Below, in pieces: positions 1 through 6,457 of a DNA stretch of 14,877 nucleotides. The position numbers and the translations under genes are program-made. Under the pieces are notes generated by a model, which saw only the letters and a program-made list of their open reading frames with translations, made no database searches and was not told the origin of the DNA. Each line of letters opens with the position of its first letter. Within the stretch, counting starts at the first letter, position 1. Origin of the DNA: Deltaproteobacteria bacterium (lineage in GTDB: Bacteria; Desulfobacterota; Desulfobacteria; Desulfobacterales; ETH-SRB1); NCBI GenBank assembly GCA_019309665.1, contig JAFDFV010000009.1, forward strand, positions 1-14,877. The letters run 5' to 3'.

Positions 1-170
1 GATGAGCCCTCTACCTGCTCAAAGAGCAGAGCTTTTCCTCCATACGGGCTTTTTGACTCTTGATCCGTAATTTTACTTATTTCAAGGAGCGGGGAAACCT
101 CATGCCGTATGTATCTGAGCTCCCCTGCCTTATCCAGAGCACTCAAAAAATTTTTTAAGTTTTTATACAA
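1..170 (-). CDS. ubiD: UbiD-family decarboxylase, N-terminal part (runs off window)
   Basis: An open frame of 56 codons reads leftwards from a TTG start at 170-168 and continues past base 1. The translation begins LYKNLKNFLSALDKAGEL and later has EISKITD, SPYGGKALLFE and VEGS. These match the usual start of UbiD/menaquinone-type carboxy-lyases, which use prenylated FMN to (de)carboxylate aromatic or quinone precursors in the cytoplasm. The frame has a TGA just upstream, no ATG is available, and AAGGA sits at a good distance from the TTG, so TTG is chosen. The same TTG and a purine-rich leader recur in the remnant at 14343-14486. The next reading frame upstream, a phage-gene scrap, overlaps this start by 16 bases, so the native promoter is not adjacent. 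The family call rests on the N-terminus only; the catalytic residues lie outside the window. Confidence 0.85.
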   Translation of the reverse strand, partial: MYKNLKNFLSALDKAGELRYIRHEVSPLLEISKITDQESKSPYGGKALLFEQVEGS

Positions 171-173
171 TTC
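91..173. repeat. Left copy of 83-bp ubiD-start direct repeat (att-like)
   Basis: This stretch matches 14407-14489 in the same orientation, without gaps, at 79 of 83 positions by eye. It carries the TTG start and first 27 codons of ubiD. Weaker similarity continues a dozen bases into the leader. It marks the left boundary of the island and behaves like one half of an attL/attR pair. Confidence 0.8.
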
Positions 174-253
174 TGTTTCCTTTTTTCACTGCTTTCATCA
201 AAATGACGACGAATCTTAAAATGTTCAAAAATTGTTAGATTTTGATTTGTCAT
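155..253 (-). pseudogene. BRO/antirepressor N-terminal scrap fused to ubiD leader
   Basis: A 32-codon frame starts with ATG at 253-251 behind a GGGGTAAGG leader. Its first 24 residues include LTIFEHFKIRRHFDE, the typical opening of BRO-N phage antirepressor-like proteins, which normally continue with a WYFSV segment. Here that homology stops abruptly near base 185, where ubiD leader sequence begins. The frame then ends with TAA at 157-155, inside ubiD. It is therefore a truncated remnant at the recombination junction, not a working antirepressor. Because it is preceded by a reasonable ribosome binding site and overlaps the ubiD start, ribosomes finishing it could reinitiate at the ubiD TTG; that is inference. 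The family assignment rests on a short match. Confidence 0.45.
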
Positions 254-270
254 ATTTACCTTACCCCTTT

Positions 271-396
271 TTATATCACCGTAATGACAGTTTCAGGAGA
301 AAGCCGTTTAAACCGCTCTTCGGCATTAATTCTATCTTTATCATCAAAAAAACCGGCATTTAAATCTCTCTTGGGGGCAAGAGCATAATAACTCCC
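271..396 (-). pseudogene. Unidentified coding scrap (C-terminal-looking)
   Basis: A 41-codon open stretch lies between an in-frame TAG at 399-397 and a TAA at 273-271. Its translation has a protein-like composition (ALAPKRDLNAGFFDDKDRI, then RFKRLSPETVITVI) and ends like a natural C-terminus. There is no start codon or ribosome binding site at its head. It shares frame with the downstream part of the sbcD fragment and is separated from it by the TAG. I do not recognise the family. It is most likely the tail of a deleted gene joined to the sbcD piece. Confidence 0.3.
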
Positions 397-659
397 CTAT
401 GTTTTTTCCCTTTCAGTCCGCATAAATTCTGCCAGCCAGTCAAGAAATGCCGAAAACTCATTGTATCGCTTCGGCTACCAGCGTAAGGCGGGACAGCCTG
501 TAAATTCAATCAGTTGGCAACCCCTTAGATTTTGCTTGATTGTGAAATTACCATAGAGCCAAAATGGCGTAAAGTGTCCCGCTTTAAGTTGGTAGCCTAT
601 CGCTTCCGGCCATAGAGTGAACGACCAATGTGCCAGTCTGATGTGTGAAGGATTTTCAT
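397..659 (-). pseudogene. sbcD: SbcD exonuclease subunit, 5' fragment split by a MITE
   Basis: From ATG at 659-657 the minus strand reads MKILHTSDWHIGRSLYGRK. Once the 125-bp insert at 473-597 and one copy of the target duplication are removed, it continues in frame as RYNEFSAFLDWLAE. This is the unmistakable start of SbcD, the Mre11-like metallophosphatase of the SbcCD nuclease that opens hairpins and processes DNA ends. The D-x-H metal-binding residues (D8, H10) are present. Homology ends after about 36 codons (near 424), and a TAG closes the frame at 399-397. A full SbcD has roughly 380-420 residues, so more than 90% is missing and no function is expected. Two lesions are seen: the 3' deletion/fusion and the transposon insertion. 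Their order is unknown. Confidence 0.75.
473..597. mobile_element. 125-bp MITE with 23-bp imperfect terminal inverted repeats
   Basis: The left end (473-495) and the reverse complement of the right end (575-597) match at about 20 of 23 positions. Both begin GGCTACCA, followed by a GCGGGACA block. The element is bracketed by an exact 9-base duplication, TATCGCTTC, at 464-472 and 598-606. Removing the element and one duplicate restores the SbcD reading frame, which independently proves an insertion. There is no room for a transposase, so it is a non-autonomous element mobilised in trans. The ends resemble those I associate with IS1595-type elements, but that attribution is from memory and unverified. 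IS1595 elements usually duplicate 8 bases, and 8 of the 9 here could be the true duplication. Confidence 0.85.
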
Positions 660-693
660 GTGGCAACACTTATGATTTCCCCTGTCGATTTTT

Positions 694-731
694 AAAAAGA
701 TAGTTCAATAAGCCTAATAGTTAATATTTAA
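694..731. repeat. Direct repeat A at the 3' end of the DUF1016/DUF4325 module
   Basis: AAAAAGATAGTTCAATAAGC, followed by a TAGTTAATATTTAA block, matches 2331-2368 with one one-base indel and about three substitutions. It overlaps the stop codon of the DUF4325 gene. In the direction of transcription it ends in a T-run, but there is no convincing hairpin, so it is not called a terminator. Confidence 0.7.
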
Positions 732-1102
732 GATGCTACCCTGTTTTGTTCCCTGTTTTGTTCCTTTGCCTGCTGTTCCAGAATGTCATCCACAATTTTC
801 CGGTAGTCGACATCGCCGTGATATCTGGCCGCATTTTCAATAACCCACTCGACAACCAGTTTTCCTGTTTCGTTAAGATTTTCGACCCGAAGGAAACAGC
901 GCAAGTCTTTTTCCTCAATATCTTTTAACAACTGGCCAATAGCAAAGTTGAAGAAAGGCGATGCGAACTGGGTAACGCCGTCGAAGTCCAGCGTAACAGT
1001 TTCTGCTTTTGTCAACGGCTCATGAATCTTTTTATAAATTTTCTGCCCGTCTTCCTTGATGATGCAGCGCGGGCCAATTACATCCTTGATGATAATCTTC
1101 AT
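728..1102 (-). CDS. STAS-like DUF4325 protein
   Basis: The protein has 124 residues starting MKIIIKDVIG. This ATG is preceded by AAGGAG six bases upstream, which makes it better than an in-frame ATG 51 bases further up that lies inside the preceding gene. The core VTLDFDGVTQFASPFFNF followed by RVENLNETGK fits the STAS-like DUF4325 fold: a beta-strand ending in DFxGV, then an S/F-rich helix. STAS domains are generally phosphorylatable or ligand-binding switch modules; the DUF4325 branch has no firm biochemical role. The gene lies 16 bases behind the DUF1016 nuclease gene and is surely co-transcribed, so it may regulate that nuclease. The C-terminus carries a duplicated EQNR created by a 12-bp tandem repeat at about 741-765. 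No partner ATPase or kinase gene is present nearby. Confidence 0.75.
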   Translation of the reverse strand: MKIIIKDVIGPRCIIKEDGQKIYKKIHEPLTKAETVTLDFDGVTQFASPFFNFAIGQLLKDIEEKDLRCFLRVENLNETGKLVVEWVIENAARYHGDVDYRKIVDDILEQQAKEQNREQNRVAS

Positions 1103-1118
1103 TTCTATCTCCTTGCTT

Positions 1119-2246
1119 TCATTCTTCCATCTCTCTGCTGAGTTCCACCTCAATCTCTTCCACTGTAGGCAGGCTGGACTTCAGATCGTCTGGAAGGGCG
1201 CGGGTGAGTTCGTACTCGGACACACCGATGGGTTTCCGGATATCGCGCAGGGCGTATTCGGCAAGCACACGGTCATTTTCCTGACAGAGGATCAGGCCGA
1301 TGGTCGGCTGGTCGTTTTCATGTTTGAGTCGGTCATCCACTACCGAGCAGTAAAAGTTTATTTTGCCTGCGTATTCCGGCTTGAATGCGCCTTTTTTGAG
1401 TTCGATCACCACAAAGCAGCTTAGTTTCAGGTGATAAAAGAGCAGGTCAATGTAAAAATCCTTATCGCCGACTTCGATGTGATACTGCCTGCCGATGAAT
1501 GCAAAGCCGCGTCCCAGCTCCAGTAGGAATTTTTCAAGGTGCTTGACCAACTCGGTTTCCAGTTCCCGCTCCTGAAACGGTTCGGCAAGTGTCAGAAAGT
1601 CGAAGATATAAGGGTCTTTCAAGGCTTGGCGCGCCAAGTCGGATTGGGGATCGGGCAGGCGTTTTTCAAAATTGGTCACTGCCGCGCCCTGCCTCTCGCG
1701 GGTATTGCTCTTAATCATCAGCCCCAGCACATTCCGGCTCCATCCCTGTTCGATGGTCTGGTGCATGTACCAGAGCCGGGCTGGCAAGTCTTTTATCTTT
1801 TCCATGAGCAGGATGTGGTGTCCCCAGGGGATTTTTGCAACAAGCTGTTGCAAATTTTCAAAAGAATCACTGGCTGGTAATTGTGCCACAGCTTGTGGCA
1901 CTTTTTTAACGTTGTCGTTCTCAGCCGATGGCAATTGTGCCACAACTTGTGGCCCATTTGCGGACAGCAACGAATATTCCCTGTAGAAGGCGATCATTCG
2001 TTTGAGGTTTCGTTCTGAAAATCCCTTTACCTCCGGCAATTCATTCCGAATATCCCGTGACAGTCGCGGAATAACCTTGGTGCCCCAGCCTTCATGCTGT
2101 TGGCGCTCGTGAATCATCCTGCCGATATCCCAATACATCAAAATCATTTCCGCGTTGGCGGACAAGGTTGCCTTGACCTGTGCCCGGCGGATGCGATCTT
2201 TGATTTGTGTCAACAGCTTTCCGTATTGGATCAAATCCTGTCTCAT
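1119..2246 (-). CDS. DUF1016 (YhcG-type) PD-(D/E)XK nuclease-domain protein
   Basis: This 375-residue protein has two parts. Residues 1-150 form the helical DUF1016 N-terminal domain, with MYWDIGRMI and GFSERNLKRM. Residues 195-340 form a PD-(D/E)XK nuclease-like domain with D267 in FYIDLLF and E282-x-K284 in VIELKKG. YhcG proteins are DNA-associated and frequent in defence islands; their exact reaction is not established. Length matches the family's usual 340-380. Between the domains a VAQLP motif occurs three times (residues 101-105, 120-124 and, as VAKIP, 136-140), showing local tandem expansion. The ribosome binding site is weak (a GAAAGAC stretch). The gene heads a two-gene module with the DUF4325 gene, and the pair is bracketed by the 694/2331 direct repeat. 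Confidence 0.88.
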   Translation of the reverse strand: MRQDLIQYGKLLTQIKDRIRRAQVKATLSANAEMILMYWDIGRMIHERQQHEGWGTKVIPRLSRDIRNELPEVKGFSERNLKRMIAFYREYSLLSANGPQVVAQLPSAENDNVKKVPQAVAQLPASDSFENLQQLVAKIPWGHHILLMEKIKDLPARLWYMHQTIEQGWSRNVLGLMIKSNTRERQGAAVTNFEKRLPDPQSDLARQALKDPYIFDFLTLAEPFQERELETELVKHLEKFLLELGRGFAFIGRQYHIEVGDKDFYIDLLFYHLKLSCFVVIELKKGAFKPEYAGKINFYCSVVDDRLKHENDQPTIGLILCQENDRVLAEYALRDIRKPIGVSEYELTRALPDDLKSSLPTVEEIEVELSREMEE

Positions 2247-2330
2247 TGCTTTTGTCTTTCTTTTTTAAAAAGGGTAACTGTCTGTTTTTTCAACCGTGAA
2301 CCGATAACTGTAACCCATGAACGGTCACAA

Positions 2331-2368
2331 AAAAAGATAGTTCGATAAGCCCATAGTTAATATTTAAA
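2331..2368. repeat. Direct repeat B, upstream of the DUF1016/DUF4325 module
   Basis: This is the partner of 694-731, in the same orientation. It lies between the DUF1016 start (2246) and the palindromic element behind herA. Recombination between the two copies would remove 1637 bp carrying both module genes. Confidence 0.7.
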
Positions 2369-2411
2369 ACGTGAGCCTGTTCTGTACATGTCCTTTCTCA
2401 TACAGAACGGC

Positions 2412-2467
2412 GCGGGCAACCGACTGGCAATGAAGCACAGCGGAATTAACAGTCCGCGTTCACCCGC
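2412..2467. other. Bipartite palindrome resembling an integron attC or similar folded recombination site
   Basis: Outer arms GCGGGCAAC (2412-2420) and GTTCACCCGC (2458-2467) can pair with a small internal mismatch. Inner arms GACTG (2422-2426) and CAGTC (2450-2454) can pair around a 23-base loop. AAC and GTT bound the arms, as in attC sites, but the flanking bases do not fit the classical RYYYAAC/GTTRRRY consensus. An outer imperfect pair, TCTCATA at 2397-2403 and TATGAGA at 2488-2494, extends the symmetry. It lies 59-114 bases beyond the herA stop and is not coding. A REP-type or transposon-derived hairpin is the main alternative. Confidence 0.35.
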
Positions 2468-2525
2468 TTGTTCGCATGTGCCGTCGCTATGAGATAAGCA
2501 GTATCTCCTTCTTCCCAGCAACTGC

Positions 2526-4382
2526 TTATGAAGCCATCCGTTTTGCAATAGCCTCAATCTCACCTTCAGACAGACGATCTATTGACCAGCCTCGTGCAAA
2601 TTTTGCGGTCTCTGATTTCGGCAATTTATCTTCGGTAAGATCTCGAATTCGAATACGCGCTGGCATCGCAGCTCCTTCCCCGACAAATATCGCCTCCTGT
2701 TGTGCAAGATTCGGCAAAGCTTTTGTCATGCCTGACAACCCGTCTGGAAGAAAACGCGCCACATGCTGCTGGTCTGCTGCGTTTGTGAGCCTTAAAACCA
2801 ACCATGTCCCGCATTGTGCAATGACCGTACTTTCGACATCAGCCGGTCGCTGGCTCACCAGCATTAACCCGATACCGTATTTTCGTCCTTCTCGGGCAAT
2901 TCGCCTGATAGACGATTGTGCGGCGGCATATTCAGCTTCTCCTCGATCCGGAACATATCGGTGCGCCTCTTCACACACCAAAACAACGGGATCGTGTTTA
3001 CGCTCTTCCGCAGTTTGATATACTTTATATTGGAATAGGAGCCGTGCAAGCATCGCAGATAATGGGCCAGCGACTTCGTTTGGTAAGCCAGAAATATCGA
3101 GTATTCGAATATCCCGCTTTGCCCCCTCGTTGCCATCAATTTTTCCAACCAGTTGCTCAATTATTTTCCCAAGTGACACACTCTTTCCGGTCAACTCATC
3201 CATCAGGAATTGAATACGCGGATCCCGTCGAAGCACCGACAGCTTGTCCAATATTGACTTAAACTTTTTCGCAAAATCCCCCGGTGGAATCTTTTCCAAC
3301 TCACTCGTATTTTTTTTAAGCCGAGCGGCTTGTAAGTAAACAATATGATTGTAAAACTCATCTAAACTGAAAGGACGCGGCTTATCGCGATCAAACTGGG
3401 TCAGTTGTTCATCAGTCACACCATTTTTGGGCTGAGGAGCATCATGATCTCCACCATCTGCAGGTACATGTCCACCGTAGTCATTAGGTGATGGTTCCAC
3501 AAGATCAGCTGCCACCATTCGAGCATAGGTGATCGCCTTATAAACGATATTGTTCTGCGATGTAGCCTCTTGCTCCGTTTTGCCAATTACAAGCATCCGG
3601 AATTCATCTGCCGACATCAGCCAATATGGCAGTTTAATGGGAGTCCCTTCAGCTTCTTCAGTTCCGAGCGGGTTATATGCCCGATACACCACAGCACGAT
3701 CCCCAAAGGCGTGATCATACTCACCATGCGGATCAATGATAACAATTCGTGGTCGGCAGTCGCGTTCAAGCACGGCCTTGTGCTCAAGCATGCTGTGAAG
3801 CAACGCTGCAACGGAGCCTGACTTTCCTGATCCCGTTGACCCCAGAATGGCACAATGCATTCCGAACATTTTGTCGATGTTTGCCCGGCAGAGCGCATTA
3901 TCAGCTCCGACGTAGTGAGCAAAAGGCACAAGTGGATCATAGTCGTCTGCACGTTGTTGTCCCTCAGCTGCGCTGTAGAGCTGAATCGTTTCTTGTCTGG
4001 TAAGCAAAAAGACGCCTTGGCGTGGTAGCGGATAAGTGGTAACGCCACGAACGAACCATAGTTTCTGGTCGGCTACGTTCCATACACCTTCCGCAAAGAG
4101 TTCGACCTCCATAATACGCTGATCAGCATCTGGAGGTATCGGATTCACCACCTCAAACAGTTCCTCAGAGCGCATTCGAAGAAGAGTGACGAACCCGAAA
4201 ACTAGTCGGCGTCCAAAATGAACCTTTACGATACTACCAATTTGACCAATTGGATAAACGCGCCCCTCATAAGTCCGGGTCAATTCCGTAACATCTCCCG
4301 AAAGCTCGACCTTTATGGTGGTGCCAGAGACTTCGACAATATGGCCAATCTTTAATTCACTTATAAGATCAAATACACTCAT
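2526..4382 (-). CDS. herA: HerA-type ATPase of the SIR2-HerA defence pair
   Basis: This is a 618-residue HerA/FtsK-superfamily ATPase. Residues 10-70 look like the small beta-barrel (HAS-barrel) domain. Walker A is GSTGSGKS at about 181-188, Walker B is VVLVCEE ending near 472, and a QRPADVESTVIAQC segment matches the sensor and arginine-finger region of hexameric DNA translocases. In SIR2-HerA systems HerA assembles with SIR2 proteins into a large complex and controls their NAD-consuming activity on phage infection. I chose the ATG at 4382, three codons inside the longest frame, because it overlaps the SIR2 stop as ATGA and implies coupled translation. A loop around residues 300-325 rich in G, D and P is probably a family-variable insertion. 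Family and pairing are secure; mechanism is from published relatives. Confidence 0.93.
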   Translation of the reverse strand: MSVFDLISELKIGHIVEVSGTTIKVELSGDVTELTRTYEGRVYPIGQIGSIVKVHFGRRLVFGFVTLLRMRSEELFEVVNPIPPDADQRIMEVELFAEGVWNVADQKLWFVRGVTTYPLPRQGVFLLTRQETIQLYSAAEGQQRADDYDPLVPFAHYVGADNALCRANIDKMFGMHCAILGSTGSGKSGSVAALLHSMLEHKAVLERDCRPRIVIIDPHGEYDHAFGDRAVVYRAYNPLGTEEAEGTPIKLPYWLMSADEFRMLVIGKTEQEATSQNNIVYKAITYARMVAADLVEPSPNDYGGHVPADGGDHDAPQPKNGVTDEQLTQFDRDKPRPFSLDEFYNHIVYLQAARLKKNTSELEKIPPGDFAKKFKSILDKLSVLRRDPRIQFLMDELTGKSVSLGKIIEQLVGKIDGNEGAKRDIRILDISGLPNEVAGPLSAMLARLLFQYKVYQTAEERKHDPVVLVCEEAHRYVPDRGEAEYAAAQSSIRRIAREGRKYGIGLMLVSQRPADVESTVIAQCGTWLVLRLTNAADQQHVARFLPDGLSGMTKALPNLAQQEAIFVGEGAAMPARIRIRDLTEDKLPKSETAKFARGWSIDRLSEGEIEAIAKRMAS

Positions 4383-5551
4383 AGCACACACGCCTCCGCA
4401 CCACTGTTCAGGATTCTCGTTACGCCTTCATATTTCCACCAGTCCCACTTCTCACCATTAGCGGGAGGAAAGAATGGGCCTTCATTTCCGACATATAACC
4501 CCTCACCAGAGATCACATATAAGCGCTTTGCCCACGGCAATTCTCTCCACTGTTCCAACACTGAATTGAGACATTGTGAAAATACCAGGATTGTAGTCTT
4601 GTTTTCAGGTTGCTGTAAGGATAGTTCTATTTCCTTGTTAATGTGCTCATCGCCAAAGCTGTATCCGCAAATAATCAGGACATTCTCCGCACCCGCACCA
4701 AGGGTTCGGCGAAACAAATCAAATTGAGCGGCGAAGGGATCTCTTTGTGTCGCCAGATACTTGGTTGCTTGCGGATAAATCAGCACTCTTGACGATGTAC
4801 TTGGGTATAAGTCTCCATCCCGCACACGCCACACTTTCTCATCATCGCCAAGATACCAATCAATAGAACCATGGAGTTTAATCACATGGGCGCGAAATCT
4901 AAATTCCGGCTCTTGCTCCCCATAATGGTAATTTCGATATGCGACAGCACCTCCTGAAAAACCATCCCAGCATGAAAAACAACCCAGAGCAAGAGCATCC
5001 TCAATAAGTGTGTCGTAATTAATGGTGAAAAGCTTGACGGCACTTCGCCTTTCCGCAACACCAGCCTGACTCCGGTTGAACAGTGCCGAAACGAACTTTT
5101 GGTGCCCGTCAACCTTGACGAATGGCTTTTCCCGGGTTCCAATCCGCTCAGGCTCATTACCATCAGCAGGAGTGTACCCCCAGCGAATTGTCTCCGCAAT
5201 CCACATCAGTATCTTTCCGTGTAATCCACGTAACATATCAAGTTCCATAGTCTGAGTACCCACCGTGACCTTTTTCTCTTTGGAACGTTCTGCGATGGTC
5301 GCGTAATCGCATAATTGACTCAGGATGTGTTCAATGTGCGATTCATCTGGCAGTTCCTTCTTTACAGCATTCAGAACGGTGAGAGCTTCTTCGTCATCAG
5401 ACTTAGCTTTGGCAAATACTTGCGACGTCAAAGGCCCCATCAAAGGGATGCCAGCGTTGACGCTGACGCCTGCACCGAAAAGCCACGATTGGTTACTTGC
5501 GGCAAGCAGTTTGTCGAGTTGTTTGAGACTATCGTTGTCTGCGGTTTCCAT
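4379..5551 (-). CDS. SIR2-domain NAD-hydrolase-type defence effector
   Basis: This 390-residue protein carries SIR2 signatures. A Rossmann NAD-binding motif GAGVSVNAGIP lies at residues 26-36, TINYD at 176-180, and KLHGS at 225-229 with the candidate catalytic histidine H227. A further ICGYSFGDEHIN segment lies near residues 290-300, matching the C-terminal part of the SIR2_2-type fold. Prokaryotic SIR2 proteins of this kind degrade NAD during phage infection, causing growth arrest or death, rather than deacetylating proteins. The gene ends in a 4-base overlap with herA. AAGGA lies about 12 bases before the ATG, slightly long. A terminator at 5687-5709 separates it from the HEPN genes, so the pair probably has its own promoter in 5552-5686, though I see no convincing -35/-10 pair there. 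Codon composition is more G+C-rich than the preceding HEPN genes. Confidence 0.92.
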   Translation of the reverse strand: METADNDSLKQLDKLLAASNQSWLFGAGVSVNAGIPLMGPLTSQVFAKAKSDDEEALTVLNAVKKELPDESHIEHILSQLCDYATIAERSKEKKVTVGTQTMELDMLRGLHGKILMWIAETIRWGYTPADGNEPERIGTREKPFVKVDGHQKFVSALFNRSQAGVAERRSAVKLFTINYDTLIEDALALGCFSCWDGFSGGAVAYRNYHYGEQEPEFRFRAHVIKLHGSIDWYLGDDEKVWRVRDGDLYPSTSSRVLIYPQATKYLATQRDPFAAQFDLFRRTLGAGAENVLIICGYSFGDEHINKEIELSLQQPENKTTILVFSQCLNSVLEQWRELPWAKRLYVISGEGLYVGNEGPFFPPANGEKWDWWKYEGVTRILNSGAEACVL

Positions 5552-5686
5552 TGGATACAGTTTTCCTTCCGACTCTTATTGTTGGTATAATCTGTAAATT
5601 ATGCGAACCCATGCATCACCTGCCGACAACATGCGGGGTAATGAGTTTTGAGATTGCAAATAACTTGATGCGGGAAATGGTGCTTG

Positions 5687-5709
5687 AAAAACCGCCGCAC
5701 TGTTGGCGG
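5687..5709 (-). terminator. Rho-independent terminator closing the RM-HEPN operon
   Basis: On the minus strand CCGCC, an 8-base loop and GGCGG form a G+C-rich hairpin followed directly by five T residues. It starts 35 bases after the stop of the second HEPN gene and 136 bases before the SIR2 start, marking the boundary between two transcription units. Confidence 0.8.
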
Positions 5710-5743
5710 TCAGCGTACATGCTCATATGTATTATAACGCGTT

Positions 5744-6454
5744 TTATTCATTTTCTGTTCCCACCTTTTCCTGAAGTACAGAATGAAAAAGTTTCTTTTC
5801 TTCGGGATATTCAGATTCGTCAATTTTTGACAGGGAACGGATGATTATTGAATTGATACCAAACTCTTGAATGAAGTCTTCTTCTATATACTGGGCAGCT
5901 TCGATCTTATCCTCTATATCTATTTTTATTTCATCTAAAAACCGAAAGAATAGCGTCGTGTATTCATCAACGCAAAATTGGTGGATTTTTTCCAGATTTT
6001 GCAAATATTTTTGGGACCGTTCTTCAAAGTCTTCTTCACTTGCAAGATAGATACCGTTGGTGTGCAGAATGTCATTTCTCTTTTTGACAGGTGCTTTCAA
6101 GTTTCCGATCTGATCATTCGGTATGCCAACTGCCCTGTAAAACTGGAAAATGGTGGATTCGTTTTCATTGGAAAAAGAGTGCCAGGAAATATTATCAACC
6201 TCTTTGACCTGTAATCTGTCATGGAATCCAATCAGAACATATTCAAATCGTTTTTTGTCAGCGCGAAAGATTCCGTAAATATAATGATACACAATGCCCA
6301 TATAAATCATGTGCAGGGCGACAACGGCAAAATGATAATTTCCCGCTTGATAATTCTGTTCTACGGAATTAACCAAAAAAGCAAAATAATCCGCGTCTGA
6401 CGGGTTTTTATATTTGATAGGCAAGTATTCAGAGATTTGGTAAGCGGTTTCCAT
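5744..6454 (-). CDS. Hypothetical protein with HEPN-like RNxxxH motif (second of pair)
   Basis: This 236-residue, helix-rich, soluble protein has no family I can name. The segment KKRNDILHTNG (R126 to H131) fits the Rx4H motif, usually with a polar residue after the R, which forms the RNase active site in HEPN domains. The helix-rich stretches before it (FLVNSVEQNYQAGNYHFAVVALHMIYMG, about residues 26-53, cut here by description only) resemble the first HEPN helices. The gene starts 3 bases after the stop of the preceding HEPN gene and lacks a clear ribosome binding site, suggesting translational coupling. It is the last gene of the operon and is A+T-rich. The HEPN reading is inference from the motif and helical context; a plain helical accessory protein is the alternative. 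Confidence 0.6.
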   Translation of the reverse strand: METAYQISEYLPIKYKNPSDADYFAFLVNSVEQNYQAGNYHFAVVALHMIYMGIVYHYIYGIFRADKKRFEYVLIGFHDRLQVKEVDNISWHSFSNENESTIFQFYRAVGIPNDQIGNLKAPVKKRNDILHTNGIYLASEEDFEERSQKYLQNLEKIHQFCVDEYTTLFFRFLDEIKIDIEDKIEAAQYIEEDFIQEFGINSIIIRSLSKIDESEYPEEKKLFHSVLQEKVGTENE

Positions 6455-6457
6455 TGG

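Noticed and set aside
475..669. Minus-strand 64-codon frame
   Set aside because: It runs through the MITE in a frame different from sbcD. The SbcD fragment in the neighbouring frame and the transposon explain this sequence.
1056..1424. Plus-strand frame opposite DUF1016
   Set aside because: It is a shadow of the well-supported nuclease gene on the other strand.
2357..2563. Minus-strand 68-codon frame overlapping the herA end
   Set aside because: It overlaps herA in another frame and then crosses the palindrome and direct repeat B; the composition is not protein-like and no ribosome binding site is seen.
5552..5743. Promoter for SIR2-HerA
   Set aside because: CATAAT and TATACC words occur before the SIR2 start, but none has a matching -35 at proper spacing, so no promoter is called.
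5551..5844. Plus-strand 97-codon frame across the HEPN2-SIR2 gap
   Set aside because: It reads antisense through the terminator hairpin and the end of HEPN2, with no Shine-Dalgarno and no recognisable domain.
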